In this document: positions 50,942-59,949 of the stretch, piece by piece
How positions within the stretch are numbered: position 1 is the first letter of the stretch
How the letters are laid out: each line of letters begins with the position of its first letter
Assembly (NCBI GenBank): GCA_016931955.1
Contig: JAFGDV010000012.1
Coordinates: 50,255-114,254, forward strand
Direction of reading: 5' to 3'
Origin: Candidatus Altarchaeota archaeon
Lineage (GTDB): Archaea; Altiarchaeota; Altiarchaeia; IMC4; QMZM01
DNA: 64,000 bases
Made by a program: the position numbers and the translations under genes
The notes under the pieces: generated by a model
Seen by the model: the letters and a program-made list of their open reading frames with translations, nothing else
Told to the model about the DNA's origin: nothing
Database searches by the model: none

Positions 50942-51752
50942 ACTGGAGGGGAAAATAGATTTCATACCGCTCCTGTCTGCTTTTTTCTTCTCCTTGCAGG
51001 TAGTTGCATAGGTAGTATGGTAGGTAGACTATTCCGTCAAAGACTGCCTCAGCTAGGAAAAGTTTCCCAAGGAGCTCGGATACCTCCCCACTTGAGTGCT
51101 CGACTGGGTCTTTTGGGTATGTTGTGTGTTGTACTTCATCTACTTTTAGAAGGGATTCCAGGTCATAGGCTTTGTCTTCAATCTTTGGCACATGTATCTT
51201 TGACCGTACATAGTAGTTCTCTTCAGGGTAACCGTAGCCCCTGGATGCGACCTCTGCTATTCCCATGACGCTGTCGGTTTTTGATGAATAGGCTTCAATG
51301 AGGCCTCTCTGCATTAGTAGTACCATGTTCTTTTCATCCAGTTGATTTTGGAGTTGCTCGTATCTGACGCTCCCGAATTCAATAAGATCCAGCAGGAGAT
51401 CGCTTGCTTCCTCTGGCAGATCTTTGAGTACTATGAGGATGTCTGAATGCTCGACAGCTGGTTTAGAAAGCAACGCTTTTTTGACGTAGAAGAGCTCTAA
51501 ATGGGCTAGGTCGGCGTAGACTGTGTTTTGTTTCTCTTCGTGGGCTTGCTTCCTGAATACTGCCCCCTTTTTTTTCTTTTCTTCTCTAAAAACGTTGAAT
51601 CTGCCAAGTGGTATGTATCTCTTCTCTATCTGATCGATTCTTTCCTCTGAACCTAGGAACAGGATCTTCTTTTTTCTCTTGGATTCGAAATATCTCTTGG
51701 CTTCTTCAGAGTTTTCTGTGAGAGCGAATGCTTTCTCAGCCGAGTCATCCAT
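50934..51752 (-). CDS. Uncharacterised archaeal protein
   Basis: A 272-residue soluble protein with no recognised family. Visible: a charged N-terminal helical part (EAKRYFESKRKKKILFLGSE), RIDQIEKRYIPLGRFNVFRE, a central helical region (EEASDLLLDLIEFGSVRYEQ, LQNQLDEKNMVLLMQRGLIE) that could be a winged helix, and a C-terminal alpha region. It lies tail to tail with tgtA. Confidence 0.65.
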   Translation of the reverse strand: MDDSAEKAFALTENSEEAKRYFESKRKKKILFLGSEERIDQIEKRYIPLGRFNVFREEKKKKGAVFRKQAHEEKQNTVYADLAHLELFYVKKALLSKPAVEHSDILIVLKDLPEEASDLLLDLIEFGSVRYEQLQNQLDEKNMVLLMQRGLIEAYSSKTDSVMGIAEVASRGYGYPEENYYVRSKIHVPKIEDKAYDLESLLKVDEVQHTTYPKDPVEHSSGEVSELLGKLFLAEAVFDGIVYLPYYLCNYLQGEEKSRQERYEIYFPLQFI

Positions 51753-52244
51753 GGTTATCTCTTATGTGCGAGTGCGTATAAATCCAATGGAAAAAATTGC
51801 TGATATTTTGAGATGGCGAGATATTGTAGTGCCTAACTGAGATGGTGTTGATACACAAAAAATCCATTGTGTGTTATCGAGCGCGGCGAAGATAACACCT
51901 TTGATCAACCTTTAGCAAAGGTTCCTGTAGTGCCTAACTATCAATCCTAGATGTATGGTATCAACATACCAATATACCAACATGTTTTTGTATTGCCATA
52001 TCAATATGTTATTCTTAGATACGTCTATGGTGCGGCTAAGCGTAAGCGCATGCCGCACATTTGATCAACCTTTAGCAAAGGTTGTTATAGTGCCTAACGC
52101 GAGGATATGCAAACGTATCAAATGACAAAGTACCCACGTCTATGGATTGTCGAAACTTGCTTTGCAAGTTTCCTTTGGGATGATAACCCTTTTCTAAAGG
52201 GTTATCTGTAGTGCCTAATATATCTTTGTGTGTAATACTATACA
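51753..52244. repeat. Cluster of hairpin repeats with four GTAGTGCCTAAC tails
   Basis: No gene in 490 nt. The tail occurs at 51826-51837, 51927-51938, 52087-52098 (first base A) and 52208-52219 (last base T). Before the tails stand hairpins: ACACAA ... TTGTGT, GTTATC ... GATAAC, AACCTTT-AGC-AAAGGTT (twice, each inside an identical 24-nt unit at 51900-51923 and 52060-52083), TGCGGC ... GCCGCA, GAAACTTGC-TTT-GCAAGTTTC and AACCCTTT-TCT-AAAGGGTT. Stems differ in sequence but keep pairing. Confidence 0.8.
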
Positions 52245-52415
52245 ATGTCCTACATTCGAACCAAGAGGATTAAGGGTGGGATCTATTATTACCTGGTGAA
52301 GTCTGTTAGGGAGGGTAGGAGGGTTTATCAGGTTAATCTCGCATATATTGGTGCTGTGAAGCCCAGCAAGGAGGCGGTCAGGAAACTGAAGAAGAAGTAT
52401 GATAGGGCTACTTGA
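52245..52415 (+). CDS. 56-residue basic protein, transposase N-terminus-like
   Basis: A short frame reading MSYIRTKRIKGGIYYYLVKS, then VREGRRVYQ and IGAVKPSKEAVRKLKKKYDR. It resembles the N-terminal segment of IS1634/IS4-type transposases (YIRTKKIKG-x-YYYLVES), which also occurs as small free-standing archaeal proteins. A TATA-like TAATATATC (52216-52224) lies about 28 bp before the ATG and directly joins the last GTAGTGCCTAA repeat. Its end overlaps the convergent PurM-like gene by 8 nt. Confidence 0.65.
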   Translation: MSYIRTKRIKGGIYYYLVKSVREGRRVYQVNLAYIGAVKPSKEAVRKLKKKYDRAT

Positions 52416-53187
52416 CGACGCCTATCCTGTTGACTGGGCAGCTTTTTTTCTCACTGATCCTTGAGAGGGCTTCATATTCTTTCTCTGAAGCGAAGACTAT
52501 GAAGTTGTCCAGGTTCCGTGTCATGGGGAACTGAATCCCTGACTCAAGCTGGAATCTGAGGCCTGACTTCTCAGACATCTCGTATAGTGTTGATACCAGC
52601 CCCCCTTTTGTCACATCCTTTGCAGCATGTATCTCCACCTTCTCCAGGACCTCAAACCATGTCTCGAAGAGTTTCTGCGCCTTCAGTATTCTTTCTTCTT
52701 GGCTGCCCCAGATGGGCTCACCCACTAACGTCATTATGTCGCCTGGTTTCATGGAATTATCCCTGATGGGTTCATCCAACAAAAGCTCGCCGAAGACTGT
52801 TATGCTGCACCTGGGTTCGACCTCTTCGAAGAGCGTGTTTCCTCCGAGGATGGGTATCCTCATGGCCAAAGCCTGCCTTTTAAGGCTCTCAGCCATCTCC
52901 TTGACCTCCTCCCTGGTTCCGATCAACGTGTCTAAGGCGAACAATGGCCTGCCTCCTTTGACGACGACATCCGTTACTGCATGTATCAAAGCCGACTTCA
53001 TGACCAGCCTCTTGGTGTAGGGGCCGTCTACGCTGGCCAGAAGCTTTTTGTCTCCGAATCCTATGCAGACTGAATCATCCCAGTCCCTGATGCCCATTAT
53101 CGGCTTCAGTAGATCATCCATCTCAGAGAAATAGGCGTGAAGCCAGTCCAGTGATTTCACGTACCTCTCTATGAGTTCTTCCTCCAT
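52408..53187 (-). CDS. AIR synthase-related (PurM-like) protein
   Basis: A 259-residue protein of the PurM/SelD/HypE superfamily, close to the archaeal selenophosphate synthetase-related group. ATP-site features: GIRDWDDSVCIGFGDKKLL, SVDGPYTKRLV, HAVTDVVVKGGRPLFALDTL and AAKDVTKGGLVSTLYEMSEK. The usual C-terminal domain is short. Reaction unknown; some relatives are methanogenesis-marker proteins. Confidence 0.78.
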   Translation of the reverse strand: MEEELIERYVKSLDWLHAYFSEMDDLLKPIMGIRDWDDSVCIGFGDKKLLASVDGPYTKRLVMKSALIHAVTDVVVKGGRPLFALDTLIGTREEVKEMAESLKRQALAMRIPILGGNTLFEEVEPRCSITVFGELLLDEPIRDNSMKPGDIMTLVGEPIWGSQEERILKAQKLFETWFEVLEKVEIHAAKDVTKGGLVSTLYEMSEKSGLRFQLESGIQFPMTRNLDNFIVFASEKEYEALSRISEKKSCPVNRIGVVK

Positions 53188-53232
53188 CCCTTAAGATATT
53201 TTCGGTGAATGACTAATAAGCTTGGGTGCTAT

Positions 53233-53269
53233 TTTTATATAATGCTGCCTAAATCCTAAAGCGATTTAG
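53233..53269 (+). promoter_or_regulatory. hmgA promoter with start-site hairpin
   Basis: TTTTTATATAA (about 53232-53242) is the likely TATA box. About 10-25 bp downstream is CTAAATC-N7-GATTTAG (53249-53269), straddling the expected transcription start. TGCCTAA just before the stem recalls the GTGCCTAAC repeat tail. Confidence 0.45.
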
Positions 53270-53275
53270 TTTGAG

Positions 53276-54529
53276 ATGATGGACAGAAGCTCTCGATTCC
53301 CGGGTTTTTACAAGCTGAGCGTCGACGAAAGAATCGACAAGGTGAGGGATTTCTCCAAGCTGGGGGACGAAGATGTCAAGACCCTGAGTGGGGGGCTGAC
53401 GTTAGAGCAGGCTGATAGGATGATAGAGAACGTCATAGGCGTGATAAACATTCCTTTAGGTGTTGCCACAAACTTCCTGATCAATGGTAGAGACTACTTG
53501 GTACCTATGGCGACTGAGGAGCCTTCTATTGTGGCGGCAGCAAGCAACGCAGCTAAATTGGTTAGAGAAGGCGGCGGCTTCAGGACCTCCAGTACCGAGC
53601 CTGTGATGATCGGGCAGATTCAACTGATTGCGGAAGACCCTGAGGGCTCAGTGGAGAATATACTGAAAAACAAGGAACGCATCATCGAGTTGGCGAATGA
53701 ACAGGATCCTACCTTAGTATCTTTGGGCGGCGGCGCAGAGGACTTGGACGTTAGGATCATCGACAACGGAATGCTAGTAGTTCACCTCTACGTCAATGTC
53801 CAAGACGCCATGGGTGCCAACGCCGTGAACACCATGTGTGAGGCGGCCGCCCCCTACATAGAAGAATTAACCAATAGTGTAATATATCTAAGAATCTTAA
53901 GCAACCTGGCGACTGAGAGGATAGCCATGGCCGAGTGCGTGATTCCAACGAAAGTTATCGGTGAAGAGGCTGTTGAGGGGATAGTTCAGGCCTACGAATT
54001 CGCCGCAGCCGACATTTATCGGGCAACAACACACAACAAGGGCATAATGAATGGTATAACGGCCGTCGCCTTGGCTACTGGGAACGACACGCGCGCCGTC
54101 GAAGCCGGAGCACACGCCTACGCAAGCATTAACGGCGGATACATGCCTTTGACCAAGTGGGCTGAGAACGATACAGGAGACCTTATGGGGGAAATAATGC
54201 TTCCATTGGCTGTGGGGACCTTCGGCGGCGCAACGATGAACCCTGTCCAGAGGGTGGTGCTCAAAATCCTTGGCGTCCAAAGGGCTAAGGAGTTATCTGA
54301 GGTGATGGCCGCCGTCGGCTTGGCGCAGAATCTTGCGGCATTGAAAGCTTTGACCAGTGAAGGGATCCAGAGGGGTCATATGGCATTGCACGCGAAGAAC
54401 GTGGCCATGATGGCTGGAGCCAGGGATGATGAAATAGAGGGCATAGCGGAAAAACTCATCGAAGAGAAAAACATCAGAGTCGATCGAGCAGCGGAGCTGT
54501 TAAAGAAACTGAGGGGGAAACAAGAATGA
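53276..54529 (+). CDS. hmgA: HMG-CoA reductase, class II
   Basis: A 417-residue class II (Pseudomonas/Archaeoglobus-type) 3-hydroxy-3-methylglutaryl-CoA reductase, making mevalonate for archaeal lipids. Class II hallmarks: [37 protein letters not shown] (catalytic Glu), THNKGIMNG (Lys), [19 protein letters not shown] (Asp) and [11 protein letters not shown] (His). The start is either the first ATG or the next one (53279). It overlaps the next gene by 4 nt in an isoprenoid operon. Confidence 0.94.
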   Translation: MMDRSSRFPGFYKLSVDERIDKVRDFSKLGDEDVKTLSGGLTLEQADRMIENVIGVINIPLGVATNFLINGRDYLVPMATEEPSIVAAASNAAKLVREGGGFRTSSTEPVMIGQIQLIAEDPEGSVENILKNKERIIELANEQDPTLVSLGGGAEDLDVRIIDNGMLVVHLYVNVQDAMGANAVNTMCEAAAPYIEELTNSVIYLRILSNLATERIAMAECVIPTKVIGEEAVEGIVQAYEFAAADIYRATTHNKGIMNGITAVALATGNDTRAVEAGAHAYASINGGYMPLTKWAENDTGDLMGEIMLPLAVGTFGGATMNPVQRVVLKILGVQRAKELSEVMAAVGLAQNLAALKALTSEGIQRGHMALHAKNVAMMAGARDDEIEGIAEKLIEEKNIRVDRAAELLKKLRGKQE

Positions 54530-55650
54530 AATCTTACAGGATTGGATTGATTCCAGGCGACGGCATAGGCCCTGAGATCATCGAAGAGGGTAGGAGGGTT
54601 ATTGAAGCCGTTTCCGAGATTGAGGGATTCAAGGTAAAGTGGGATATCTATCCATTCGGGGCAGACCATTATCTTGAGATAAAGGAGTTGTTGCCGGAGG
54701 ACTCTCTTAAAGAGATGAAAAAACTGGATGCCATCTACCTTGGAGCATTGGGTGATCCTCGAGTGAAGCCCGGGATCTTGGAGAAGGGCATTCTCTTGGC
54801 TTTGAGATTCTACTTCGACCAGTTTGTGAATCTTCGACCTATAAAACTCTTGGAGGGGGTAGATTGCCCACTCAAAGACAAGAGACCGGAGGACATAAAT
54901 TTTTTCGTCGTTCGAGAGAACACGGAAGACTTCTATGTCGGCATCGGGGGGCGTGCACCTAGGGGGAGCAGCAGAGAAGTTCTCGAAATCAAGAGGCACC
55001 TATACAACATCAGATTCAACCTCGACATTGAAGCTGACGGGGATGAGATCGCTTACCAGATCGGCGTCCTGAGCAGGAAAGGGACGGAGAGGGTTATCCG
55101 ATACGCCTTCGAATTGGCTAAGAAGAAGGGTAAGACGAGAGTCACCTCAGTCGACAAAGCCAACGTACTCACTCACGCCTATGGCTTCTGGAGGGAGATA
55201 TTTGAGAAAGTTGCAAAAGACTACACTGGAATCGAGACCGAGTTCAGTTTTGTGGACGCCATCACTATGTGGTTCTTGCGCAAACCTGAGTGGTATCAGG
55301 TCGTCGTAGCACCGAACATGTTCGGCGACATAATAACAGATTTGGGGGCCATGATCCAGGGTGGCTTAGGCCTCGCCCCGGGCGGGAACATCAATCCAGG
55401 AGGTGTTTCCATGTTCGAACCAATCCATGGTTCGGCTCCGAAGTATAAGGGCTTGAATACCGCTGATCCGATTGCGACGATCTGGGCTGGGGCGATGATG
55501 CTTGATGAATTGGGTGAAGAAAAAGCTGGGGAAAAAATAGTCTCCGCAATAGAAGCAGTGCTCAAAGAGGGGAAGACTAGAACCAGAGACCTTGGCGGTT
55601 CCTCTAAGACCTCGGAGATGGGCGACGCCATCATTGAAAAACTGAGATGA
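54526..55650 (+). CDS. Isocitrate/isopropylmalate dehydrogenase family protein
   Basis: A 374-residue NAD(P)-dependent beta-decarboxylating dehydrogenase. [89 protein letters not shown] and [13 protein letters not shown] are all present. The [15 protein letters not shown] pattern resembles tartrate/isopropylmalate types; LeuB, AksF and other substrates cannot be told apart. It sits between hmgA and mvk with 4-nt overlaps on both sides, an odd place for an amino-acid enzyme. Confidence 0.88.
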   Translation: MKSYRIGLIPGDGIGPEIIEEGRRVIEAVSEIEGFKVKWDIYPFGADHYLEIKELLPEDSLKEMKKLDAIYLGALGDPRVKPGILEKGILLALRFYFDQFVNLRPIKLLEGVDCPLKDKRPEDINFFVVRENTEDFYVGIGGRAPRGSSREVLEIKRHLYNIRFNLDIEADGDEIAYQIGVLSRKGTERVIRYAFELAKKKGKTRVTSVDKANVLTHAYGFWREIFEKVAKDYTGIETEFSFVDAITMWFLRKPEWYQVVVAPNMFGDIITDLGAMIQGGLGLAPGGNINPGGVSMFEPIHGSAPKYKGLNTADPIATIWAGAMMLDELGEEKAGEKIVSAIEAVLKEGKTRTRDLGGSSKTSEMGDAIIEKLR

Positions 55651-56600
55651 CAACCAAAGCCTCTGCCCCGGGTAAGGTCATCCTACTGGGTGAGCATGCT
55701 GCAGTCTACGGCAACCCTGTGCTTGTGGCCTCGGTTGCCTTGCGCACCTACGTAAAAATCGATAGGAGAGGCGACGACGAATACACTCTCAACAACAGAT
55801 CTACCAACATAAAGAATCTTAGATTCTCTTTCTCCGATCTTCCCAAACTGAAGAAGGAGTGGGGTACTGTTCTTACTGCCGAATGTATAGACAAAACACT
55901 CCAGAAGCTCGATGAGAAATCAGGTCTCGACATCGAATTGTTTTCCGAGATTCCCGTAGCCTCTGGTATGGGTAGCTCGGCTTCGGCTTCCTCCGCCCTC
56001 TGCTACTCCATAGCGAAGGAACTGGGACATGAACTTGAGAAGAAGGAGATCGCTGATCTGGCGTGGAGCGTCGAGAACATTGTCCACGGCAGATCTTCCG
56101 GCGTTGACCCGTATGCTGTCACATTCGGCGGCGTCTTACGTTACAAAAAAGGCGACTTCGTCCACCTCAAGATCAAAGAATACCCTGAGGTCACAGTAGG
56201 CAATACCGGCGTCAAATCTAATACCCTGGAATCCGTTGGCGACGTAATGAAACTGAAAGAAGCGTATCCGGAATTCTTCGACGATTATCTTTCGGCTATG
56301 AAGCACATCGTAGACTATGGTCAACGGTTTCTGGAAGAAGGCGACTTCAGGAAATTTGGCGAGATCATGAACGTAAACCATGGTTTACTCTCTTCTATAG
56401 GCGTCTCCTCGCCTGAGTTAGAAAGACTGGTCTGGGCTGCACGTAAGGTTTCTCTTGGAGCCAAATTATGCGGCGCCGGCCGCGGCGGAATAATGGTCGC
56501 CCTAGGAGACGCAAGCAAGGAGATAGAGAAAGCAGGCGGCAAAGTCATAAAGACAAAAATCACGGATGACGGAGTGAGAATAGAATCTAACGGGTCGTGA
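55647..56600 (+). CDS. mvk: Mevalonate kinase
   Basis: A 317-residue GHMP kinase that phosphorylates mevalonate. [36 protein letters not shown] (ATP loop), [13 protein letters not shown] and [12 protein letters not shown] are visible. Its last 17 codons ([15 protein letters not shown] ...) recur in decayed form at 57944-57993, beyond the lipoprotein gene. Co-transcribed with hmgA. Confidence 0.94.
   Translation: MTTKASAPGKVILLGEHAAVYGNPVLVASVALRTYVKIDRRGDDEYTLNNRSTNIKNLRFSFSDLPKLKKEWGTVLTAECIDKTLQKLDEKSGLDIELFSEIPVASGMGSSASASSALCYSIAKELGHELEKKEIADLAWSVENIVHGRSSGVDPYAVTFGGVLRYKKGDFVHLKIKEYPEVTVGNTGVKSNTLESVGDVMKLKEAYPEFFDDYLSAMKHIVDYGQRFLEEGDFRKFGEIMNVNHGLLSSIGVSSPELERLVWAARKVSLGAKLCGAGRGGIMVALGDASKEIEKAGGKVIKTKITDDGVRIESNGS
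56541..56590 (+). repeat. mvk 3'-end repeat, copy attached to mvk
   Basis: 50 nt at the end of mvk that align without gaps to 57944-57993 with 39 identities by my count. The encoded peptides are [16 protein letters not shown] and KIIKTKITNGGVRIET. Confidence 0.75.
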
Positions 56601-56632
56601 CTTCGCATTACCTCATTACTAACTTGATTGCA

Positions 56633-57904
56633 TTAGTCTCCTCCAGAAACTTCTGAATAACACACGTCTCTTGTGGTGTTTTCTTTGATGAAGTCACAGA
56701 TTGTAGCATTGGCTAAATCGACTGCGATTTTTTTGTAGCAGTAATCTTTTAATCCCATGATCTCGTGGACATTTTCACAGAGCCTGGGGTCGGGATTTGA
56801 TTTAAGCAATGACCAGATGCATCTTTCGTTCCATGCAGGGTTTGTCATCGACCCACATATTGATGGATTGTTTGTCTTTCTCGCAACGGCCATTCTGCAC
56901 ATGTAATTTTCCTCGTAACCAGAAACTGAATTACATATCCTTAATTCCCCTAGTTTTCCAGCTAGATCTATGAGACAGTAGGTCTTCTCTCTTGTATCGT
57001 TGATTTTATTGCAGATTGCTGGGTCTCCCTTTTTCATAGCCACATAACGGTAGCAACCTTCTTTGGAGAAGTTGACACTTTCTTGTATCTTCTCACATAT
57101 TTTTGAGTTTTCTGTAACATTAACAATAGTATGGTAGCACAAGTTTCTATATTCCAGGTCTTGTATTTTTTCGCAGATGCTAGCGTCTTGTTTGGCTACT
57201 GCTATGTCTGTGTAGCAGTTTATGATTCTTGCTTCGCTGACCTCTGAGCCCGCACATAATGGGCACAGGGAGGTGTTCTGTGTTGCTACGGCGACTTCAC
57301 AGTAGCAGGAAGCTTGTTGATCCTGATAGTGCCGAAACATGGATGTGCCTGTCGTCCCGCTGGGCGCTGGAGGTGCCTCCAGTTTCTTGCATAATTCCAG
57401 GTTTTTCTGTTCTTTAGCCAGCTTTATGTAGCATTCGTTTTTCTGGTACGATCCCTCAATTCCATCACATTCTGTCGTTGTCGTGGTTGTAGTAGTGTTT
57501 CTCAGCACACTCTCAACCCGTTCTTTGCACTGAGGATGGAAGAATGTGCTATAACCCAGATCCCTGTCACATATGGAAGGATCCTTAAGTGCATATGCTA
57601 CCTCAGTGAAACAATAAAAACGACCATGACCAGACATTTCATAGTCTCCGATCAATTCACATAAATCCGGATCTAAGAACCTGACTGCCACAGCTGAGAT
57701 ACTGCCTACGCTGTCTCCGCTGAGGGAGTCGAACTTTAGCCCCGTATAGCAAGCAAACCTCTCACTCAGGTTTTCGATACCAGAACATATTGATGCATTG
57801 AGGGTTGCTTTTGTCGTTGTTGTCGTCGTCTCTTCAACGGTTTCCTCCACGCACCCGCCCCACAGGGTCAGCAATATCGTCACTACTGCCATAACCTTTC
57901 TCAT
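56633..57904 (-). CDS. Lipoprotein with tandem Cys repeats
   Basis: A 423-residue secreted protein. The signal peptide ends in a lipobox (TLWGGC, Cys 18), followed by a Thr-rich linker. Then about nine repeats of some 35 residues follow the pattern CY-x-x-[IV]A-x-x-x-x-[DN]-x-[ST][IL]C-x-x-[IM], e.g. CYTDIAVAKQDASICEKI, CYRYVAMKKGDPAICNKI and CYKKIAVDLANATICDFI. Two poly-Thr linkers (TTTTTTKA, TTTTTTTTE) fit O-glycosylation. Such Cys repeats occur in archaeal surface proteins; function unknown. It is bracketed by two copies of the mvk 3' end, so it was probably inserted. Confidence 0.75.
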   Translation of the reverse strand: MRKVMAVVTILLTLWGGCVEETVEETTTTTTKATLNASICSGIENLSERFACYTGLKFDSLSGDSVGSISAVAVRFLDPDLCELIGDYEMSGHGRFYCFTEVAYALKDPSICDRDLGYSTFFHPQCKERVESVLRNTTTTTTTTECDGIEGSYQKNECYIKLAKEQKNLELCKKLEAPPAPSGTTGTSMFRHYQDQQASCYCEVAVATQNTSLCPLCAGSEVSEARIINCYTDIAVAKQDASICEKIQDLEYRNLCYHTIVNVTENSKICEKIQESVNFSKEGCYRYVAMKKGDPAICNKINDTREKTYCLIDLAGKLGELRICNSVSGYEENYMCRMAVARKTNNPSICGSMTNPAWNERCIWSLLKSNPDPRLCENVHEIMGLKDYCYKKIAVDLANATICDFIKENTTRDVCYSEVSGGD

Positions 57905-57943
57905 GTTAGACTATTGGATGAAAAAGAGATAAAACCGCTTCGA

Positions 57944-57993
57944 AAAATCATAAAGACGAAGATAACGAACGGAGGAGTGAGGATAGAAACTTA
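57944..57993 (+). repeat. Orphan, diverged copy of the mvk 3' end
   Basis: Reads KIIKTKITNGGVRIET and then TAG (57992-57994) in frame. No gene precedes it; it ends next to the convergent gene at 57996, as mvk itself probably once did. Confidence 0.75.
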
Positions 57994-57995
57994 GA

Positions 57996-58382
57996 CTATA
58001 CTAGTCTACAGTGCAATATCAACATTATCAATCCAACTGCTATGCAGATTAAACCAAGTGCATAGGTACTGTATATATGTATCACAGTCCTCGGGCGCAG
58101 CCTTCCTCTTATGCTACCCGAGAGTTCCTGCTCCCAGCCTATCCAGAGTTCAGCTACAAGAAAGAAAAAAGCACCGAAAAATACCGAAAACAATGCAGGA
58201 CCCAAACAGAATCTATAAGATGTTGTAGAATAGATTAACAGGAGGAGTAGAGACAAGAGAACACTCACTATCTTCAATGTCTTCCGTACTATTCCGAGCT
58301 TAAGCCAATTTATCGTGTTACCCTCAGACAATTCCTTTTTTAAAAGACACAACCCCTTCTTGAATTCCTCCAGGATACTCAT
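57996..58382 (-). CDS. Small membrane protein downstream of map
   Basis: A protein of about 128 residues with three hydrophobic segments (residues about 36-56, 60-82 and 105-125). The ATG at 58382 overlaps the map stop by 4 nt and is preferred to 58400. No family recognised; probably co-transcribed with methionine aminopeptidase. Confidence 0.65.
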   Translation of the reverse strand: MSILEEFKKGLCLLKKELSEGNTINWLKLGIVRKTLKIVSVLLSLLLLLIYSTTSYRFCLGPALFSVFFGAFFFLVAELWIGWEQELSGSIRGRLRPRTVIHIYSTYALGLICIAVGLIMLILHCRLV

Positions 58383-59269
58383 CTTGTCGTGACCTCGCAT
58401 CCTTCCGCTGTGACTATCATTGTGTGTTCGAATTGGCTGACGATGCCTTTCTCTCTTTCGTGGAGTATGGGGTGAGCCTTCAGTGTTTCTTCTGAGACCA
58501 GGTTTCTCAAGACGAGGCTCAACCTCATCGGATTAATCTTTTTCGCAAACCAGCGTTCGGCGAAGGGTAATTTCTTCCTCTTCTCGACCTCGTTCAGCAG
58601 AATCCTGGCTTCCCTCATCCTCGTGGGCTTCATCTCTTTAAGGGAGAATATCTCAGCCTGCTTTGACTCAATGACTCTACCATATCCAGTGGTCGCAAAG
58701 GGTTCTATTGCGATTACCATATCCTCCTCCAGCCGCCAATCATATGGCACCTTTATGTTTGGAATCGATATCCCCGCATGGAGGTCGTATTGTTTGACCT
58801 CGTGTCCGGTGAGGTTCTCTATTGGTTTATAGCCGGAGCCTTGTATGGTCTCCTGCACGGCCGCCCCAATATCTGAGACAGATGCTCCAGGCTCTATGAG
58901 GCTTATAGCTTTCTCTAATGCTTCCTCGTTCGCCTTAAGCATCTCCTCGTAGTCCCCGGACAGATCAATGGTATAGGCGGTGTCTGCAATGTAGCCGTCT
59001 ACGTGCACTCCAAGGTCTATTGTAACCACATCATTCTCCTGTATCACTGTCTCATCGTTGTATTTAGGCGCATAGTGGGCTGCCACATCATTCAAACAGG
59101 TGTTAACCGGGAAGGCTACTTCAGCCCCGAGGTCCTTTATCTTCGTCTCTATACCGTCTGCAATATCCAGCAGCCTAGCATCCTTCTTCAACAGCTCCCT
59201 GCTCCATTCCCTCACCTCAGAGGCTATTTTTCCCGCCTTCCTGTATGCCTCCAACTCAGCTTCTTCCAT
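58379..59269 (-). CDS. map: Methionine aminopeptidase, type II
   Basis: A 296-residue metallopeptidase that removes the initiator Met. The metal ligands are in VTIDLGVHVDGYIADTAYTI (two Asp), LTGHEVKQYDLH (His), AIEPFATTG (Glu) and SQFEHTMIV (Glu). The inserted helical subdomain (about 185-260) marks type II, as in all archaea. It diverges from the ACT-domain gene (32 nt). Confidence 0.94.
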   Translation of the reverse strand: MEEAELEAYRKAGKIASEVREWSRELLKKDARLLDIADGIETKIKDLGAEVAFPVNTCLNDVAAHYAPKYNDETVIQENDVVTIDLGVHVDGYIADTAYTIDLSGDYEEMLKANEEALEKAISLIEPGASVSDIGAAVQETIQGSGYKPIENLTGHEVKQYDLHAGISIPNIKVPYDWRLEEDMVIAIEPFATTGYGRVIESKQAEIFSLKEMKPTRMREARILLNEVEKRKKLPFAERWFAKKINPMRLSLVLRNLVSEETLKAHPILHEREKGIVSQFEHTMIVTAEGCEVTTR

Positions 59270-59301
59270 GTTTATAACTTGGAGAACAATATATTTAAGA
59301 G

Positions 59302-59949
59302 ATGAAAAACGCTTTATGGGTTGAATTGAAGAACATCGTAGGCGCGTTGAAGGCCATATCCAGCACTATAGCAGACCACAAGATCAACATCAGCTATATT
59401 GAGGAGATCGGGGAAGGCAAAGCCGTGCACCTATACCTAGAAGTCGAGGAAGTGAAGGATTTGAATAAACTGATCTCTGATCTACGAAAGTTGGAGGTGG
59501 TCTTATCCATTGAACCAATCCCGACCTTCCAGCAGATATACGGTAAACGCGTCATCGTAGTCGGCGGCGGCGCACAGGTAGCTGAGGTCGCGAAAGGTGC
59601 CATCTCTGAAGCAGACCGACACAATATTCGAGGAGAAAAAATCTCCGTCGACACTATTCCACTGGTAGGGGAAAAGGAAATAGCAGAGGCGGTTCGCGCG
59701 GTTGCCAGACTGCCTAGGGCAGCTATATTGATCTTAGCAGGCTCCTTGATGGGTGGAGAAATAACCAAAGCTGTTAGAGAAATCCAGTCTGCGGGAATAA
59801 AGGTTGTTTCCCTTAATATGGCAGGCTCCGTCCCCGCCGCAGCCGATTTAGTGGTCTCTGACCCCATCCAAGCAGGCGTCATGGCGGTTATGTCGATCGC
59901 CAACACCGCCAAATTCGACATAGAAAAACAAAAAGGCAGACGATACTAA
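59302..59949 (+). CDS. ACT domain protein with DUF5612
   Basis: A 215-residue protein: an N-terminal ACT domain (residues 1-75, ALKAISSTIADHKINISYIE, a ligand-binding fold) and a Rossmann-like domain (from 83, KRVIVVGGGAQVAEVAKGAI; ILILAGSLMGGEITKAVREI) known as DUF5612, mainly in methanogens and related archaea. It probably senses an amino acid or similar ligand. No DNA-binding part is visible. Convergent with the PH protein directly at its stop. Confidence 0.78.
   Translation: MKNALWVELKNIVGALKAISSTIADHKINISYIEEIGEGKAVHLYLEVEEVKDLNKLISDLRKLEVVLSIEPIPTFQQIYGKRVIVVGGGAQVAEVAKGAISEADRHNIRGEKISVDTIPLVGEKEIAEAVRAVARLPRAAILILAGSLMGGEITKAVREIQSAGIKVVSLNMAGSVPAAADLVVSDPIQAGVMAVMSIANTAKFDIEKQKGRRY

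Noticed and set aside
51826-52219. Integron attC sites (GCCTAAC fits the RYYYAAC core)
   Set aside because: No matching GTTRRRY partner lies at attC distance, no cassettes with ORFs lie between the copies, and no integron integrase is visible.
51753-52244. CRISPR array
   Set aside because: Repeats are unequal in spacing (101, 160 and 121 nt), the hairpins vary, and there are no spacers of uniform length or cas genes.
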